Part shown: one piece after another, positions 37,401 to 46,131 of the stretch
Numbering within the stretch: position 1 is the first letter of the stretch
How the letters are laid out: each line of letters begins with the position of its first letter
Origin: Labilibaculum manganireducens
GTDB taxonomy: Bacteria; Bacteroidota; Bacteroidia; Bacteroidales; Marinifilaceae
Assembly (NCBI RefSeq): GCF_002843385.1
Contig: NZ_MVDE01000007.1
Span: 1 to 64,000 of the forward strand
DNA length: 64,000 nucleotides
Direction of reading: 5' to 3'
Position numbers and translations under genes: made by a program
The notes under the pieces: generated by a model
Seen by the model: only the letters and a program-made list of their open reading frames with translations
Database searches by the model: none
What the model was told of the DNA's origin: nothing

Positions 37401-40000
37401 GTGTCCGTTAAATACCATCCTCTCTCCGATTCCGGCATTTTTACCCCAACAAATGACTGATAAGGAGCAAACTTCACTCTTTGCATATCAATACTAAAAT
37501 CACCGCCTTTTTCAAATACACGGGTTATAAAATTGGCATTCAACATTCCGGGAGCAGATTTGTTTCCTTTTAAATCCAAATCCACAACTGCTTTTCCATT
37601 CTGATCTACTTTTCCATCAAAAATTACTTGTTCGTCGGCATAAAATTCTTTCGACGGATCATCAAAAATATAGCGGGGATATTTATCAAATGAGGTTTTA
37701 GCTGGAGTCAGCCGCAGGCTGATATTTGATTGTAAATCGCGGGCAATCGCTCCGTGCAGCCATTTAACATCCAGATTAGCTTTTTGATTCGCTGCCGCAG
37801 ATTTTAAAACTTCAGATTCAAATTCGAGCTTTATTTTTAACCTGTTTGGTTTAACTGTTTCTATTTTTATCGTTTTTGTAAAAGATGCACCTCCTACTTG
37901 TATTCTGGCAGACCAGGTTCCTGTTGGTGCATCAGCATCTGTTGAGCAGGTGAATGAATAAAATCCATTGGTTCCACCTGTGCTTATTTTATGAGTAACA
38001 GCTTGTCCCTGAGGATTTATCAACTCAAAAACAACCGGATGATTATCTGGTAACACATCATCAGAATCCTCTAAAACAAAAGTCAGGTATAAATTATCTC
38101 CCGGACGCCAAACACCACGTTCTCCGTACAAATATCCTTTTATCCCCTTTTGAACTACTTGTCCGCCAACATCAAAATTACTAAGCGAAAGAGATGATCC
38201 ATCATCCAAACGTAAATACCCCCGCTGAGTTCCTTTTTTTGCAACCAAAAGGAAAGGCTGCCTGTCCAACTGCACTTTAGCCAAACCATCTTTATCGGTT
38301 TTACTTCGGGCCATCAGCTGTTTTTGATAATTGTACACTTCCAGTTCAACATTAGCTTCCGGCTCTGCTGTAATCAGATTGGAAACTGCAAAAGTGATCG
38401 ATTTATCAGTTCCCCCTTTTGCAATAATCCCCAAATCGGAAGCAAATAAATTCCGGCTAACAAACCGTTCTCCGTTATAATAGGATACATGACAAGGATT
38501 CTCTTCTTCTCTCCATGTGTATCCGGCAGGATAATAGTAAGACTCATACCATCCCGGCCGATCCCAATCCTGCATTTCTTCCTCTAACTGTTGCTCTGCA
38601 ACTATATCATCCAGACTATTTAACTGATCCCCGCTTTCCTGTTCTGCTCCGCAGGCATACAATGAATACTCTTTTCTAAAGCGCAATTCAATTCGGTAAA
38701 TAGATCCTGGTTTCACATCAATGTAATTCGAAATATCCAAGGTGTATGCATTCCACTTACGAAGATCAACAGCACGATTGGTTCCCAAATCGATTCGTTT
38801 TTGCAAAATTAAACGGGCTACTCTTCGAATATTACCCGATTCGCCCATTCGGTTATCCTGCAAAAACTGATGTACATTGTTCTCGAATATTTCTACAACT
38901 CTTACATCAACAGCATTCAAACTAACAGCCTCGAATGGCAAAATCAATCCTTGCGATGAAGGAGAAATAACTCCTTTTCCGATTAACCGGACTGCAGGTT
39001 TAATGTCCTCAAAAGTGAGTTCCATCTTAGTGCTTTTCATCAAAGCGTATTCCATTGCATTTCTAATTCCTTCTTCAAAACTTATTGTTTTGATTCCAGA
39101 TAACCGATAGCCGGGATAAGCCCTGACTTCATTTCCTTCTACAATAAATTTCAAAGAAGATACTCCGTCAATACGAATTAAACCATTCAGATTTTGATTC
39201 TTTTTCAGTGGATCAGAAAAACGAACCGACACATATTGCTCTGGTTGCTGAATCACCTTTGCACTCATCACTTTAAAAACATTTAATGCAGGAATCTCAA
39301 TTTCTTTCTCCCCTTTTTCATCCACTCCAATGGCTGCCCCGTTCCACACCAAATTCAATTCTCCTTTGTCTTCTTCTCTTTTCAAGCTATCCACAACAAA
39401 ATGATGCTGTTTTCCATCAGCAGAATGCATCCACTCAATATTTTTTTTCTGAGAATTAATTGTGGCAGCCAAAACCGATTCAATCTCATCATCAACAATT
39501 ACATCAGCAGTTGTGATGTATCCTTTGTATTTCTGATAAAGCATATCTGTTTTATCGTAAGATTGCAGTCCTTCTCCAGTAAAGGCAAAACTTTGTTTTA
39601 TGGTTTGAAAATTGAATTTCAGATCGGCATATTTCGCAGGAACCTCCATCAATTTCGATAGCTTCACATTCACTTTATATTCTTTTCCCGATTCCATTCT
39701 GATTTCTGGTCGGAATTCAATACAACGAGGATCTTTCCAATATGCTTTTCCCTTTACCGAAGGAGCAATACTCACAATCCCCTCTTCCAATTCCTGACCA
39801 GATTCAATCTTTTGATCGTAATCATTTACCAGTCTTATTTGAATCACCGACTCGACAGAAACAACTCCGGAAGTAAAAGCCGAAATATATTGTCCAAAAC
39901 CAGGATCAACTTTTTGTTTTACACTCTGTTTGTCTTTACAGGAAAACGTCGCAAGGATCAATATTGACAACGAAATCAGGAGGTAGAATTTTTTTCTCAT
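34436..40000 (-). CDS. Bacterial alpha-2-macroglobulin lipoprotein (MG1-type, thioester-containing)
   Basis: 1854 residues. A lipoprotein signal (LILATFSC, lipid Cys near 21) anchors it. MG domains fill the first 1200 residues (SIRGVWRPGDNLYLTFVLED-like MG2/3 segment near 640, RMYGVIPILVEDPNTRLNPEIKMPD bait-region-side near 1080). The thioester motif CIEQ starts at Cys1402 in GYPHGCIEQTTSSVFPQL, followed by an alpha/alpha thioester domain (about 1380-1690) and a receptor-binding-like C-terminus. It is a periplasmic trap that captures attacking proteases, paired with PBP1C for wall repair. No membrane helix beyond the signal. Confidence 0.94.
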   Translation of the reverse strand: MRKKFYLLISLSILILATFSCKDKQSVKQKVDPGFGQYISAFTSGVVSVESVIQIRLVNDYDQKIESGQELEEGIVSIAPSVKGKAYWKDPRCIEFRPEIRMESGKEYKVNVKLSKLMEVPAKYADLKFNFQTIKQSFAFTGEGLQSYDKTDMLYQKYKGYITTADVIVDDEIESVLAATINSQKKNIEWMHSADGKQHHFVVDSLKREEDKGELNLVWNGAAIGVDEKGEKEIEIPALNVFKVMSAKVIQQPEQYVSVRFSDPLKKNQNLNGLIRIDGVSSLKFIVEGNEVRAYPGYRLSGIKTISFEEGIRNAMEYALMKSTKMELTFEDIKPAVRLIGKGVISPSSQGLILPFEAVSLNAVDVRVVEIFENNVHQFLQDNRMGESGNIRRVARLILQKRIDLGTNRAVDLRKWNAYTLDISNYIDVKPGSIYRIELRFRKEYSLYACGAEQESGDQLNSLDDIVAEQQLEEEMQDWDRPGWYESYYYPAGYTWREEENPCHVSYYNGERFVSRNLFASDLGIIAKGGTDKSITFAVSNLITAEPEANVELEVYNYQKQLMARSKTDKDGLAKVQLDRQPFLLVAKKGTQRGYLRLDDGSSLSLSNFDVGGQVVQKGIKGYLYGERGVWRPGDNLYLTFVLEDSDDVLPDNHPVVFELINPQGQAVTHKISTGGTNGFYSFTCSTDADAPTGTWSARIQVGGASFTKTIKIETVKPNRLKIKLEFESEVLKSAAANQKANLDVKWLHGAIARDLQSNISLRLTPAKTSFDKYPRYIFDDPSKEFYADEQVIFDGKVDQNGKAVVDLDLKGNKSAPGMLNANFITRVFEKGGDFSIDMQRVKFAPYQSFVGVKMPESERGWYLTDTDHEIQIATVNSDGAPVDRKDLEVKVYKIDWRWWWDAGEENLASYISRSSTRIVSHQRVSIKGGKAKFKLNIKYNDWNDYGRYLIRVTDPVSGHSTGETAYFSKWYGRTPEGMPGNAAMLSFTSDKDKYSVGEKAAVTIPSSKLGKALVSIETGAKVLQAFWIDTKTNESEFSFEITSEMSPNAYVSVSLVQPHAQTENDLPIRMYGVIPILVEDPNTRLNPEIKMPDVLEPEKEFEVTVLEKDGKAMTYTLAVVDDGLLDLTRFKTPNPWNTFYAREALGVKTWDMYDLVMGAFGARLEKAFAIGGDEDLGEKKQAKANRFKPVVMFYGPYTLHAGDSKLHKITMPNYVGSVRTMVVAGNKGAYGSAEKTIQVRKPLMILATLPRVVGPAESVKLPVTVFAMDPKIKNVKVRIEPNEFLISEGGLEKSVVFEKTGEQVIDFDLKVVSKLGVAKVKVFAESGNVKTTYDIELDVRNPNPRVVNVSDTLLKAGESWANILKLPGMEGTNKGILELSNIPPIDFGRRLEYLIGYPHGCIEQTTSSVFPQLFLDKVVTLDSEQKARISKNVQAGLNRLLSFQMPNGGFSYWPGGDYESDWGTSYAGHFMLKAQEMGYTLPIGLKSAWLRYQKSAAKSWENASYRGGVYYSRHDLLQAYRLYTLAEAETPDLASMNRMREQTKLSSAAKWRLAAAYRLIGQTEVAENLIENLGTEVEAYRENSGSFGSDTRDRAMILETLSLLDKKTKAFPLVQKLSAELSSKSWMSTQTTAFCLIGMAEFAGRGESKQLNISYSLNGGEMQELKSNNPLIQIPLDLKTGKPSVKVNNLSDGVLYARVSMSGIPATGDQTSAEENLKMKISYKDMQGNPIDVKNLHQGTDFKVEVRIENPGVMDNYEQMALTQIFPSGWEIVNTRFGDVDELVKSDVPTYQDIRDDRVYTYFDLDRNKSKTFSITMNVAYVGKYYLPTVNCEAMYDDRIHARNPGQWVEVVK

Positions 40001-40111
40001 TTTGTAAATTATGCGGATTAATTAAATCAGCATAATATTAAGGATAAGAAATGATTTATCAAAGTTTACAAACGATCATAATCCATACTATTTTTCAATA
40101 ATAACCGAATT

Positions 40112-40146
40112 AAAAAAAAGCCGAAAAGGATCTCCTCTTCGGCTTT
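40112..40146 (-). terminator. Terminator of the DEAD-box helicase gene
   Basis: AAAGCCGAA (40117-40125) and TTCGGCTTT (40138-40146) form the stem; the A8 run at 40112-40119 gives a U-run on the minus strand. It lies 36 bases after the helicase stop. Confidence 0.9.
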
Positions 40147-40181
40147 GCATATATTTTAGAATTAACTTCTATTTCGGTTTC

Positions 40182-41549
40182 TTACTCAGCTCGTTTCTTG
40201 GACGCAGAATTGCCACGTCTCCATTCTTTATTTCCTGAATATGACGGTTTCGAAGAATTTGGCGTTCTCGAAGAACCTGAAGACTTTGAAGAATTCGATG
40301 ATCTTGAACTGGACGATCTGGATGAATTTGATGGTTTTGAAGATTTAGATGACCTGGGCTGTTGCCTTCTTCTATCCGACTTCACTTCCTCTACAGCATT
40401 ATCCTCTACTCCACCCGGAAGAAAAGGATGATCCTTAACCACGTCAATATCTTGTCTTATTAACTTCTGGATATCTTTAAGATATGGTTTTTCTTCTGTA
40501 TCACAGAATGAAATTGCATTGCCGCTCGCACTTGCACGACCTGTTCGTCCGATACGGTGAACATACGTTTCAGGAATATTTGGCAAATCGTAATTTACAA
40601 CCAAAGACAATTCCGACACATCAATCCCTCTGGCTGCAATATCTGTTGCAACAAGTACCTTTGTACTTCCATTTTTAAAATTGCTTAAAGCAAGCTGTCT
40701 GGCATTTTGAGATTTATTCCCATGAATTGCTTCGGCCGAAATACCAGCCTTTTGCAAGCCCTTAACTACCTTATCAGCACCGTGCTTTGTTCTCGAAAAC
40801 ACCAAAGTAGAATCAGTTTCTTCGGTTTTTAAAAGAAAAATCAGCAATTTTGGCTTTGCTTTTTTACTCACATAATAAAGCGATTGCCCTACTTTTTCGG
40901 CTGTAGTCTGCTCCGGCTTTACCGTTACTCTATCAGGATTACCTAAAATTTTACCAGCCAAGCTTACGATGCTTGCCGGCATGGTTGCAGAAAAAAACAA
41001 GGATTGTCTTCTTTTTGGCAAAAGATCAATAATTCGACGAATGTCATGAATGAACCCCATGTCGAGCATCTGGTCTGCCTCATCCAAAACAAAATACTTA
41101 ATGTCTCTTAATGAAATATACCCTTGCTGTATTAAATCCAGCAATCGACCCGGAGTGGCAACCAACACATCAACACCTCGGTTTAAAGCCTGTGTTTGTG
41201 CGCCTTGTTTCACTCCCCCAAAAATAACTGTATTCAGAATTCCTGTATACTTTCCGTACTCTGAAAAACTATCCTTAATCTGAATAGCCAATTCGCGGGT
41301 TGGAGTTACCACCAAAGCCTTAATTTTGCGACGACCTTTTTCTGGTGTTGCATCATTGTAAATATGCTGTAAAATTGGAATTGCAAATGCTGCAGTTTTA
41401 CCCGTTCCTGTTTGTGCACAACCTAATAAATCTCTTTTGCGAAGTAAAATGGGTATTGATTTTTCTTGAATTGGAGTGGGATGTGTATAACCTTTTTCCC
41501 CAATCGCTTTAAGAATGGGATCTATAATCTCTAATTTGTCAAATGTCAT
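40182..41549 (-). CDS. DEAD-box RNA helicase, RhlE type
   Basis: 455 residues. Motifs in order: TPIQEKSIPIL (Q motif), AQTGTGKT (I), PTRELA (Ia), GVDVLVATPGRLLD (Ib), VLDEADQMLD (II), FFSATMP (III), VATDIAARGIDV (V) and HRIGRTGRAS (VI). The last 65 residues are a Ser/Arg/Lys-rich low-complexity tail (SSKSSKPSNSSRSSSSR...) that likely binds RNA non-specifically, as in other RhlE proteins of the phylum. It acts in the cytoplasm on RNA duplexes, in ribosome assembly or mRNA decay. Confidence 0.93.
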   Translation of the reverse strand: MTFDKLEIIDPILKAIGEKGYTHPTPIQEKSIPILLRKRDLLGCAQTGTGKTAAFAIPILQHIYNDATPEKGRRKIKALVVTPTRELAIQIKDSFSEYGKYTGILNTVIFGGVKQGAQTQALNRGVDVLVATPGRLLDLIQQGYISLRDIKYFVLDEADQMLDMGFIHDIRRIIDLLPKRRQSLFFSATMPASIVSLAGKILGNPDRVTVKPEQTTAEKVGQSLYYVSKKAKPKLLIFLLKTEETDSTLVFSRTKHGADKVVKGLQKAGISAEAIHGNKSQNARQLALSNFKNGSTKVLVATDIAARGIDVSELSLVVNYDLPNIPETYVHRIGRTGRASASGNAISFCDTEEKPYLKDIQKLIRQDIDVVKDHPFLPGGVEDNAVEEVKSDRRRQQPRSSKSSKPSNSSRSSSSRSSNSSKSSGSSRTPNSSKPSYSGNKEWRRGNSASKKRAE

Positions 41550-41571
41550 AAATGTACTTAAAATTGAACGG

Positions 41572-41604
41572 CAAAGATAGTCTAATAGTTTGGATTAACA
41601 GCAA
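41572..41604 (-). promoter_or_regulatory. Candidate promoter of the DEAD-box helicase gene
   Basis: Minus strand TATCTTTG (41572-41579) matches TAnnTTTG, with a TTG at 41602-41604 (22-base spacer). The -7 element is 23 bases before the ATG. Confidence 0.45.
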
Positions 41605-41832
41605 GCAGAGTAAAATAGCTGATTATCAACGAAATTAAATATCAATTATTCGTTTTTATTTTACTGATACTAAAACAAATCTAGGTTGCTGCAATCTATA
41701 TTTTTAACATTCTAAACCATTCCATGATTTATATGACTCGTTAGATTTGATCTAAGTAACAAAGGTTTTCTTCAAATAGTTTTAATGCAACGATCCTTCC
41801 TCAAATTAAAAATTATTTTTCTCAGGCAACCT

Positions 41833-41861
41833 TTTGAAATGAATCTGCATTATTAAGTTTG
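41833..41861 (+). promoter_or_regulatory. Candidate promoter of the ECF sigma operon
   Basis: TTTG (41833-41836), 17-base spacer, TAAGTTTG (41854-41861), 26 bases before the GTG start. The spacer is slightly short for the consensus. Confidence 0.35.
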
Positions 41862-41886
41862 TAGGAAACAATTATGATCTCTACTT

Positions 41887-42429
41887 GTGAAAAAATTAAT
41901 AAAAGCTCTTAAAAATAAAAACCCAAAAGCTCAGGAACAGCTATTCAAACAGTATGCTGATTACTTGTATCGTATTTGCTATCGATATCTAAACAATCGA
42001 GACTTATGTCAAGACGTACTTTCCCAGAGTTTTTTAAGCATTTTTAATAGCATTGGAAAGACCAACATTCAAGAAGAGAATCTACTAAAGGCCTGGATGA
42101 AAAAGATCGTGATTAATCAATCTCTCATGGAAATAAGAAAGAACATTCGGTTTTCGGACACTTTAGAATTGATTGAAGATATAGAAGAATCAGAACTAAC
42201 AAGTGATGAAAAATTACTGGAAGACGATTTAATACAGATGGTATTGAATCTGCCTGATGGTTACCGAACTGTTTTCAGCCTGTACGCAATTGAAGGCTAT
42301 AAACATGAAGAGATTGCACAAAAGCTTAACATTGCCGTTGGAACATCAAAATCGCAATTGAGCAAGGCTAGAAAATTATTAAAGGAAATGATTTCAAAAA
42401 CAGAGGTGAGATATGAAGCAATCCGTTGA
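41887..42429 (+). CDS. ECF RNA polymerase sigma factor
   Basis: 180 residues, starting with GTG at 41887 (no in-frame ATG fits). Sigma-70 region 2 spans about 10-80 (KQYADYLYRICYRYLNNRDLCQDVLSQSFLSIF) and region 4 about 115-170 (LPDGYRTVFSLYAIEGYKHEEIAQKLNIAVGTSKSQLSKARKLLKEM). It overlaps the next gene by 17 bases, the typical arrangement of a sigma factor with its membrane anti-sigma partner. Confidence 0.92.
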   Translation: MKKLIKALKNKNPKAQEQLFKQYADYLYRICYRYLNNRDLCQDVLSQSFLSIFNSIGKTNIQEENLLKAWMKKIVINQSLMEIRKNIRFSDTLELIEDIEESELTSDEKLLEDDLIQMVLNLPDGYRTVFSLYAIEGYKHEEIAQKLNIAVGTSKSQLSKARKLLKEMISKTEVRYEAIR

Positions 42430-43129
42430 GAAAAAAATAAAGAATGCATTCGAATCTTGGGATAATAAAAATAATTTCGTTGGTTTCGACAAAACTGCTC
42501 TGTGGAGTTCCATACAAATGCCCCACAAAAACAAGACCTTTGCCTGGTTTAGGGTTGCATCGATTGCTATTATCCTAATCTTAATGGGGGGTTTGAGCTA
42601 TTCTTACCGAGTAAATCAATGCTTACAAATAAGCCAAGATCAATTAAGAATTGAATTGAATCAGGCAAAAGCACGTATACCTCAAGTTGCACAAAAAGAA
42701 GTTGAGACAAAGATCATTTATAAAACACAGATCAAAACAGTTGAATCAGAACAGGCGAAAACAGCCTTGACTAATCTATCTGAAAAACTGGAAAGTATTA
42801 CTTCTAACAACACAGTCTTAATAAAACAATTAAACGAACAGCAACTTGTAAACAATTCGTTAAATGACAGCATTATTAGTCTGAAAAATTATTTAGACGA
42901 AACGAACAAATGGTATGCTCAACAATTAAAAAACAGTGAAAATAAAAACCAAGTAAAAGGGCTATCGATTGATATTAATGAAGAAGCTTTAATGGCTTTA
43001 TCTAAAAACAATTCAAAACTTAAAACCACAACAAAGAATCCAAACAGGAAGTTTAAAATCACATTTAAAAATAACTCACGTGAATCTGAAACATCGGCAC
43101 CATTGTTTAAAGACCTCACGATGAAATAA
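42413..43129 (+). CDS. Single-pass membrane protein, probable anti-sigma factor
   Basis: 238 residues. A charged cytoplasmic N-terminus of about 40 residues (FESWDNKNNFVGFDKTALWSSI) precedes one membrane helix (about 45-65; VASIAIILILMGGLSYSY) and a long helical/coiled-coil periplasmic part (about 75-175) with a basic tail. No zinc HHCC anti-sigma motif is seen. The start lies inside the sigma gene, so the two are translationally coupled, and this position and topology are the evidence for the anti-sigma call. Confidence 0.65.
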   Translation: MKQSVEKKIKNAFESWDNKNNFVGFDKTALWSSIQMPHKNKTFAWFRVASIAIILILMGGLSYSYRVNQCLQISQDQLRIELNQAKARIPQVAQKEVETKIIYKTQIKTVESEQAKTALTNLSEKLESITSNNTVLIKQLNEQQLVNNSLNDSIISLKNYLDETNKWYAQQLKNSENKNQVKGLSIDINEEALMALSKNNSKLKTTTKNPNRKFKITFKNNSRESETSAPLFKDLTMK

Positions 43130-43167
43130 TCATAAACTCGGTTCATTCACTTCTTAAAAGAAAACAC

Positions 43168-44193
43168 ATGACAAATAAAATCATACTACTTAGCGGACTT
43201 CTATTTCTATTTTCGATAAAGATATTTGCTGCCAATGAAAACAAATTTCATTCTGATACCATTCGCATGCAGATGCCCAATGAAACCACCATTGAAAGCA
43301 GAAGCACTTATGATGGCAAACATGATTTGGCAGGGAATCTAGAAATCAAAGATCTTCTAAATGTTTTCCTTACACGCTGGGCTGTTTTAAACATTGCAGA
43401 ACTAGAAGCGAACAAAGCCATTCTTATTAAATGTTCTACAATAAAGGAGTATGATAAAGATATCCTACACACAATCACAATAGAAGAGATTGCCTCAACC
43501 ATGAGCATTTCTTTTCCTACAGATACGGCTATTGCATTGGTAATAAAAGGCAACAATAAACTTGAATTAAACTCGAAAGTTGCCATTTATTTTAACACGA
43601 TGAAGCAATTAGAAGAACTTACAAAATATGACTTCTCGCAAATTCTAAAAAATACAGACCAACAATTAAAAAAGAAAAGTGATTGGTACCTTAAAGCTTC
43701 TCCTTTTGTTGCTTGGGTAAAAGTAAACGAAGACAATTCCGCAAAACTGCTTCACCAAATAAATACGATGGCAACTACAAACGATCAAATTATTCTGAGT
43801 GCAGGCACTTCTCTTGAAAATGTTAAAGGAACTTGGAATGGTAGTTTTTATACCCGTATGACAGTACAACTAGGGAACAAAAACTTAGCCAAACAAGCTT
43901 TTTCTCTAGGCTATGAATGGATGTACGATTTCTCATCAGGTAAAGAAAACATCAATCATTGGGTAGATTTGGGGTATCAACGTAATTTTTCTAAAAATCC
44001 GAATAAAGGAGACTGGTACGGGTTAAATTTAGGGTATTTAGCTAAACAAAATGGAGATTTATTTGAAAAAGACTCTTTTCGCTTGGGTATAGAAAAGAAA
44101 GTAACCGAAAATATAAGTATTGTTCCTCAAATCTATTTTAACGATTTTTTCAAGAATCCGTATCCTGGTTTTAAAATCAAGATTCACTTGTAG
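43168..44193 (+). CDS. Secreted protein of unknown function, beta-barrel-like C-terminus
   Basis: 341 residues with a signal peptide (ILLSGLLFLFSIKIFAA). The first 180 residues look globular; the last 130 have alternating hydrophobic strands with aromatic ends (GSFYTRMTVQLGNK, QAFSLGYEWMYDFSSG, HWVDLGYQRNFSKN, YGLNLGYLAKQ, DSFRLGIEKKV, ISIVPQIYF, PGFKIKIHL) as in an outer-membrane barrel. I do not recognise the family. It follows the sigma/anti-sigma pair by 38 bases and is probably a member of that regulon. Confidence 0.7.
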   Translation: MTNKIILLSGLLFLFSIKIFAANENKFHSDTIRMQMPNETTIESRSTYDGKHDLAGNLEIKDLLNVFLTRWAVLNIAELEANKAILIKCSTIKEYDKDILHTITIEEIASTMSISFPTDTAIALVIKGNNKLELNSKVAIYFNTMKQLEELTKYDFSQILKNTDQQLKKKSDWYLKASPFVAWVKVNEDNSAKLLHQINTMATTNDQIILSAGTSLENVKGTWNGSFYTRMTVQLGNKNLAKQAFSLGYEWMYDFSSGKENINHWVDLGYQRNFSKNPNKGDWYGLNLGYLAKQNGDLFEKDSFRLGIEKKVTENISIVPQIYFNDFFKNPYPGFKIKIHL

Positions 44194-44246
44194 GCTATAA
44201 GAACACATAAATTAGCTAAGTTATTTTAAATCTATAATTTCAAGAG

Positions 44247-44270
44247 ATGGCTCTTCGTTTGATGAGCCAT
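44247..44270 (+). terminator. Possible weak terminator
   Basis: ATGGCTC and GAGCCAT form a 7-bp stem between the unknown secreted gene and the S41 gene, with only a short T-stretch after it. Confidence 0.35.
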
Positions 44271-44317
44271 TTCCGAACCCTTGATCCCCAAAATCATACA
44301 AATTCGAATCAGAACAA

Positions 44318-45679
44318 ATGAACAAATTATATTTTATCATACTGGTTGCAATAAGCGTATCTAGTTGCCAATCTATCAAAATTACCGAAAGTACTGACTA
44401 CTCAACTTATTTAAAAAATGATAAGATGATCATCACAAAAGATAGTCTTCTACACACAAAAGAGTTGATAAAAAAGTATCATCCCAATCCATTTAATTCA
44501 ATATCCGAAGCTAAATTTGATTCCTTAATAGATGAAATCTCTAAATCTTTTCCGACTGATTTTATTCCCGAGACAGAATACATCTACCAGTATCGAAAAG
44601 CTTTTGATAAAATCACTAATGGAGATCCTCATTTTCTAATATTGCCTCAACTAAGAAGATATCCAGAATACAAACTCAAGGGCAAACACATTAGAGTTTG
44701 GCCATTTAAAATGCTATGTATCAATGATACTCTTATAATAGACCAATCAATCTCTCCCGAATTACAAAAAGGAGATCAAATTATTTCTATCAATGAAAGA
44801 TCTGCAAAAGAGATTGTGAAATACACCTATCATCATCGTTTTCTCGATTCTCCTTTTACACAAGCCCAAAATCATTTTTGCTTTGCGCCAAACTACAAGA
44901 TTCAATTCCTAAGAAAAGGCCAAAAACACAAAATTAAGATACCCGGAGTTCCTTTGAACAAGTATAATTTTAAAGAAAAATACTATCCAGAAACAATCTA
45001 TAGCGATTACGAAACAGGCTATTTTGGCATTAAGAACTTCGACAACAACAAATTCATGATTAAACAGCTGGCAAAATTCATAACAAAAGTTCAATCCAAA
45101 GGTTATACTAATATCATTATTGATGTTAGAGATAATCCGGGAGGAAATGGAGATCGTTTTGATGAATTAATATCCCTTTTTACCGACAAGGATAGCATCG
45201 GCTACCAAAGCGGATCACAAGTTATGGTCTCAAAAGCAACACTTGATTATGGCTTTTCTGAAGACTCAATTGGAAAAGTTTGCAACATGCCCGAAGCAAA
45301 TATTATAAAATCTTGTCCTCTGGATAAATCAAAGTATGCTGGAAAGATGAATTATTATGTGTTGGTAAGTGAATATACTGCTTCGATGGCATCAACCTTT
45401 GCCAATATCATGCAGTACAATAAATTTGCCACATTAGTAGGAGAACCATTGGCTCATAATGCTCTTAGATATGGAGAGATTACAACTTCTGCCTTTAATA
45501 ATTCCTTACTTGTTATTTCTACTGTAGAAATAGACGAATACAGTAATCAAAAAAATGGCATTATTATGCCTGATGTGTTTATTCCATATAGAGCTGAAGA
45601 ATATAAAAACGGTGGCGATCCTGTTTTGGAAAAATGTTTGGAATATATCACCCCAAATAAATCTTTAAGTTACAAGTAA
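44318..45679 (+). CDS. S41-family peptidase-like lipoprotein
   Basis: 453 residues with a lipobox (ISVSSC, Cys about 17). An N-terminal helical region (KELIKKYHPNPFNSISEAKFDSLID) precedes a PDZ-like segment (LQKGDQIISINERSAKEIV) and the S41 catalytic core (about 225-430): GYFGIKNFD, IIDVRDNPGGNGD, YYVLVSEYTASMASTFANIMQYN (catalytic Ser region), GEPLAHNALRYGE. Family members cleave C-terminal tails of periplasmic or surface proteins. The 124-base gap and weak hairpin in front allow either co-transcription with the ECF cluster or its own promoter. Confidence 0.85.
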   Translation: MNKLYFIILVAISVSSCQSIKITESTDYSTYLKNDKMIITKDSLLHTKELIKKYHPNPFNSISEAKFDSLIDEISKSFPTDFIPETEYIYQYRKAFDKITNGDPHFLILPQLRRYPEYKLKGKHIRVWPFKMLCINDTLIIDQSISPELQKGDQIISINERSAKEIVKYTYHHRFLDSPFTQAQNHFCFAPNYKIQFLRKGQKHKIKIPGVPLNKYNFKEKYYPETIYSDYETGYFGIKNFDNNKFMIKQLAKFITKVQSKGYTNIIIDVRDNPGGNGDRFDELISLFTDKDSIGYQSGSQVMVSKATLDYGFSEDSIGKVCNMPEANIIKSCPLDKSKYAGKMNYYVLVSEYTASMASTFANIMQYNKFATLVGEPLAHNALRYGEITTSAFNNSLLVISTVEIDEYSNQKNGIIMPDVFIPYRAEEYKNGGDPVLEKCLEYITPNKSLSYK

Positions 45680-45699
45680 CCTCAAATGTATACAAAACA

Positions 45700-45735
45700 A
45701 AATCCCCCTTGAGTTGTTGTACTCTCTGGGGATTT
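45700..45735. terminator. Bidirectional terminator between convergent genes
   Basis: AAATCCCC (45700-45707) and GGGGATTT (45728-45735) pair, with T-rich sequence on the plus side (ATTATTTTATTTT) and A/T-rich on the other. It serves the S41 gene (+) and the Myb-like gene (-). Confidence 0.75.
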
Positions 45736-45752
45736 ATTATTTTATTTTGCTT

Positions 45753-45995
45753 CTATTTCTTCGAAGAATCGGATGAAGGAGAAGCCTTTTTCTTAATATG
45801 TATCAGTTCCATTTTGCGGATTCGTGCGCGAATGGCTCCCTTGGTACGTTTTAATTTAATAGCCATTTCACCAACAGGAACACCATCAAAAAACAGATTA
45901 ATCAATTCATCATCATCCTTTCTTGACCAAGGATTATAGGCCTGCTTATTTTCTTTTTTAATCTTCTTGATGGTATCGAAATCGTCCTGGTCCAT
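45753..45995 (-). CDS. Small Myb/SANT-like DNA-binding protein
   Basis: 80 residues. WSRKDDDELINLFFDGVPVGEMAIKLKRTKGAIRARIRKMEL is a single Myb/SANT-like three-helix motif with the expected Trp, an acidic first helix and a basic third helix (RTKGAIRARIRK); the tail is Ser/Lys-rich. Small proteins of this kind are common in Bacteroidota. DNA binding is inferred; the target is unknown. A TATCTTTG -7-like element lies upstream at 46030-46037 (minus). Confidence 0.75.
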   Translation of the reverse strand: MDQDDFDTIKKIKKENKQAYNPWSRKDDDELINLFFDGVPVGEMAIKLKRTKGAIRARIRKMELIHIKKKASPSSDSSKK

Positions 45996-46062
45996 GGTTT
46001 TAAATTGTTTGATGGTATTGTCTTTAGCACAAAGATAGTCAGAAGAATCTATTTTGAAGAGA

Positions 46063-46101
46063 AAGAGCCACCAAATGAAATGAATTCACTCAATGGCTCT
46101 T
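46063..46101 (-). terminator. Probable terminator of the DJ-1/PfpI gene
   Basis: AAGAGCCA (46063-46070) and TGGCTCTT (46094-46101) form an 8-bp stem 31 bases after the stop; the minus strand continues with a short T/C-rich run. Confidence 0.6.
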
Positions 46102-46131
46102 GATTTATTTAAAACCGATAAAACAATCAGT

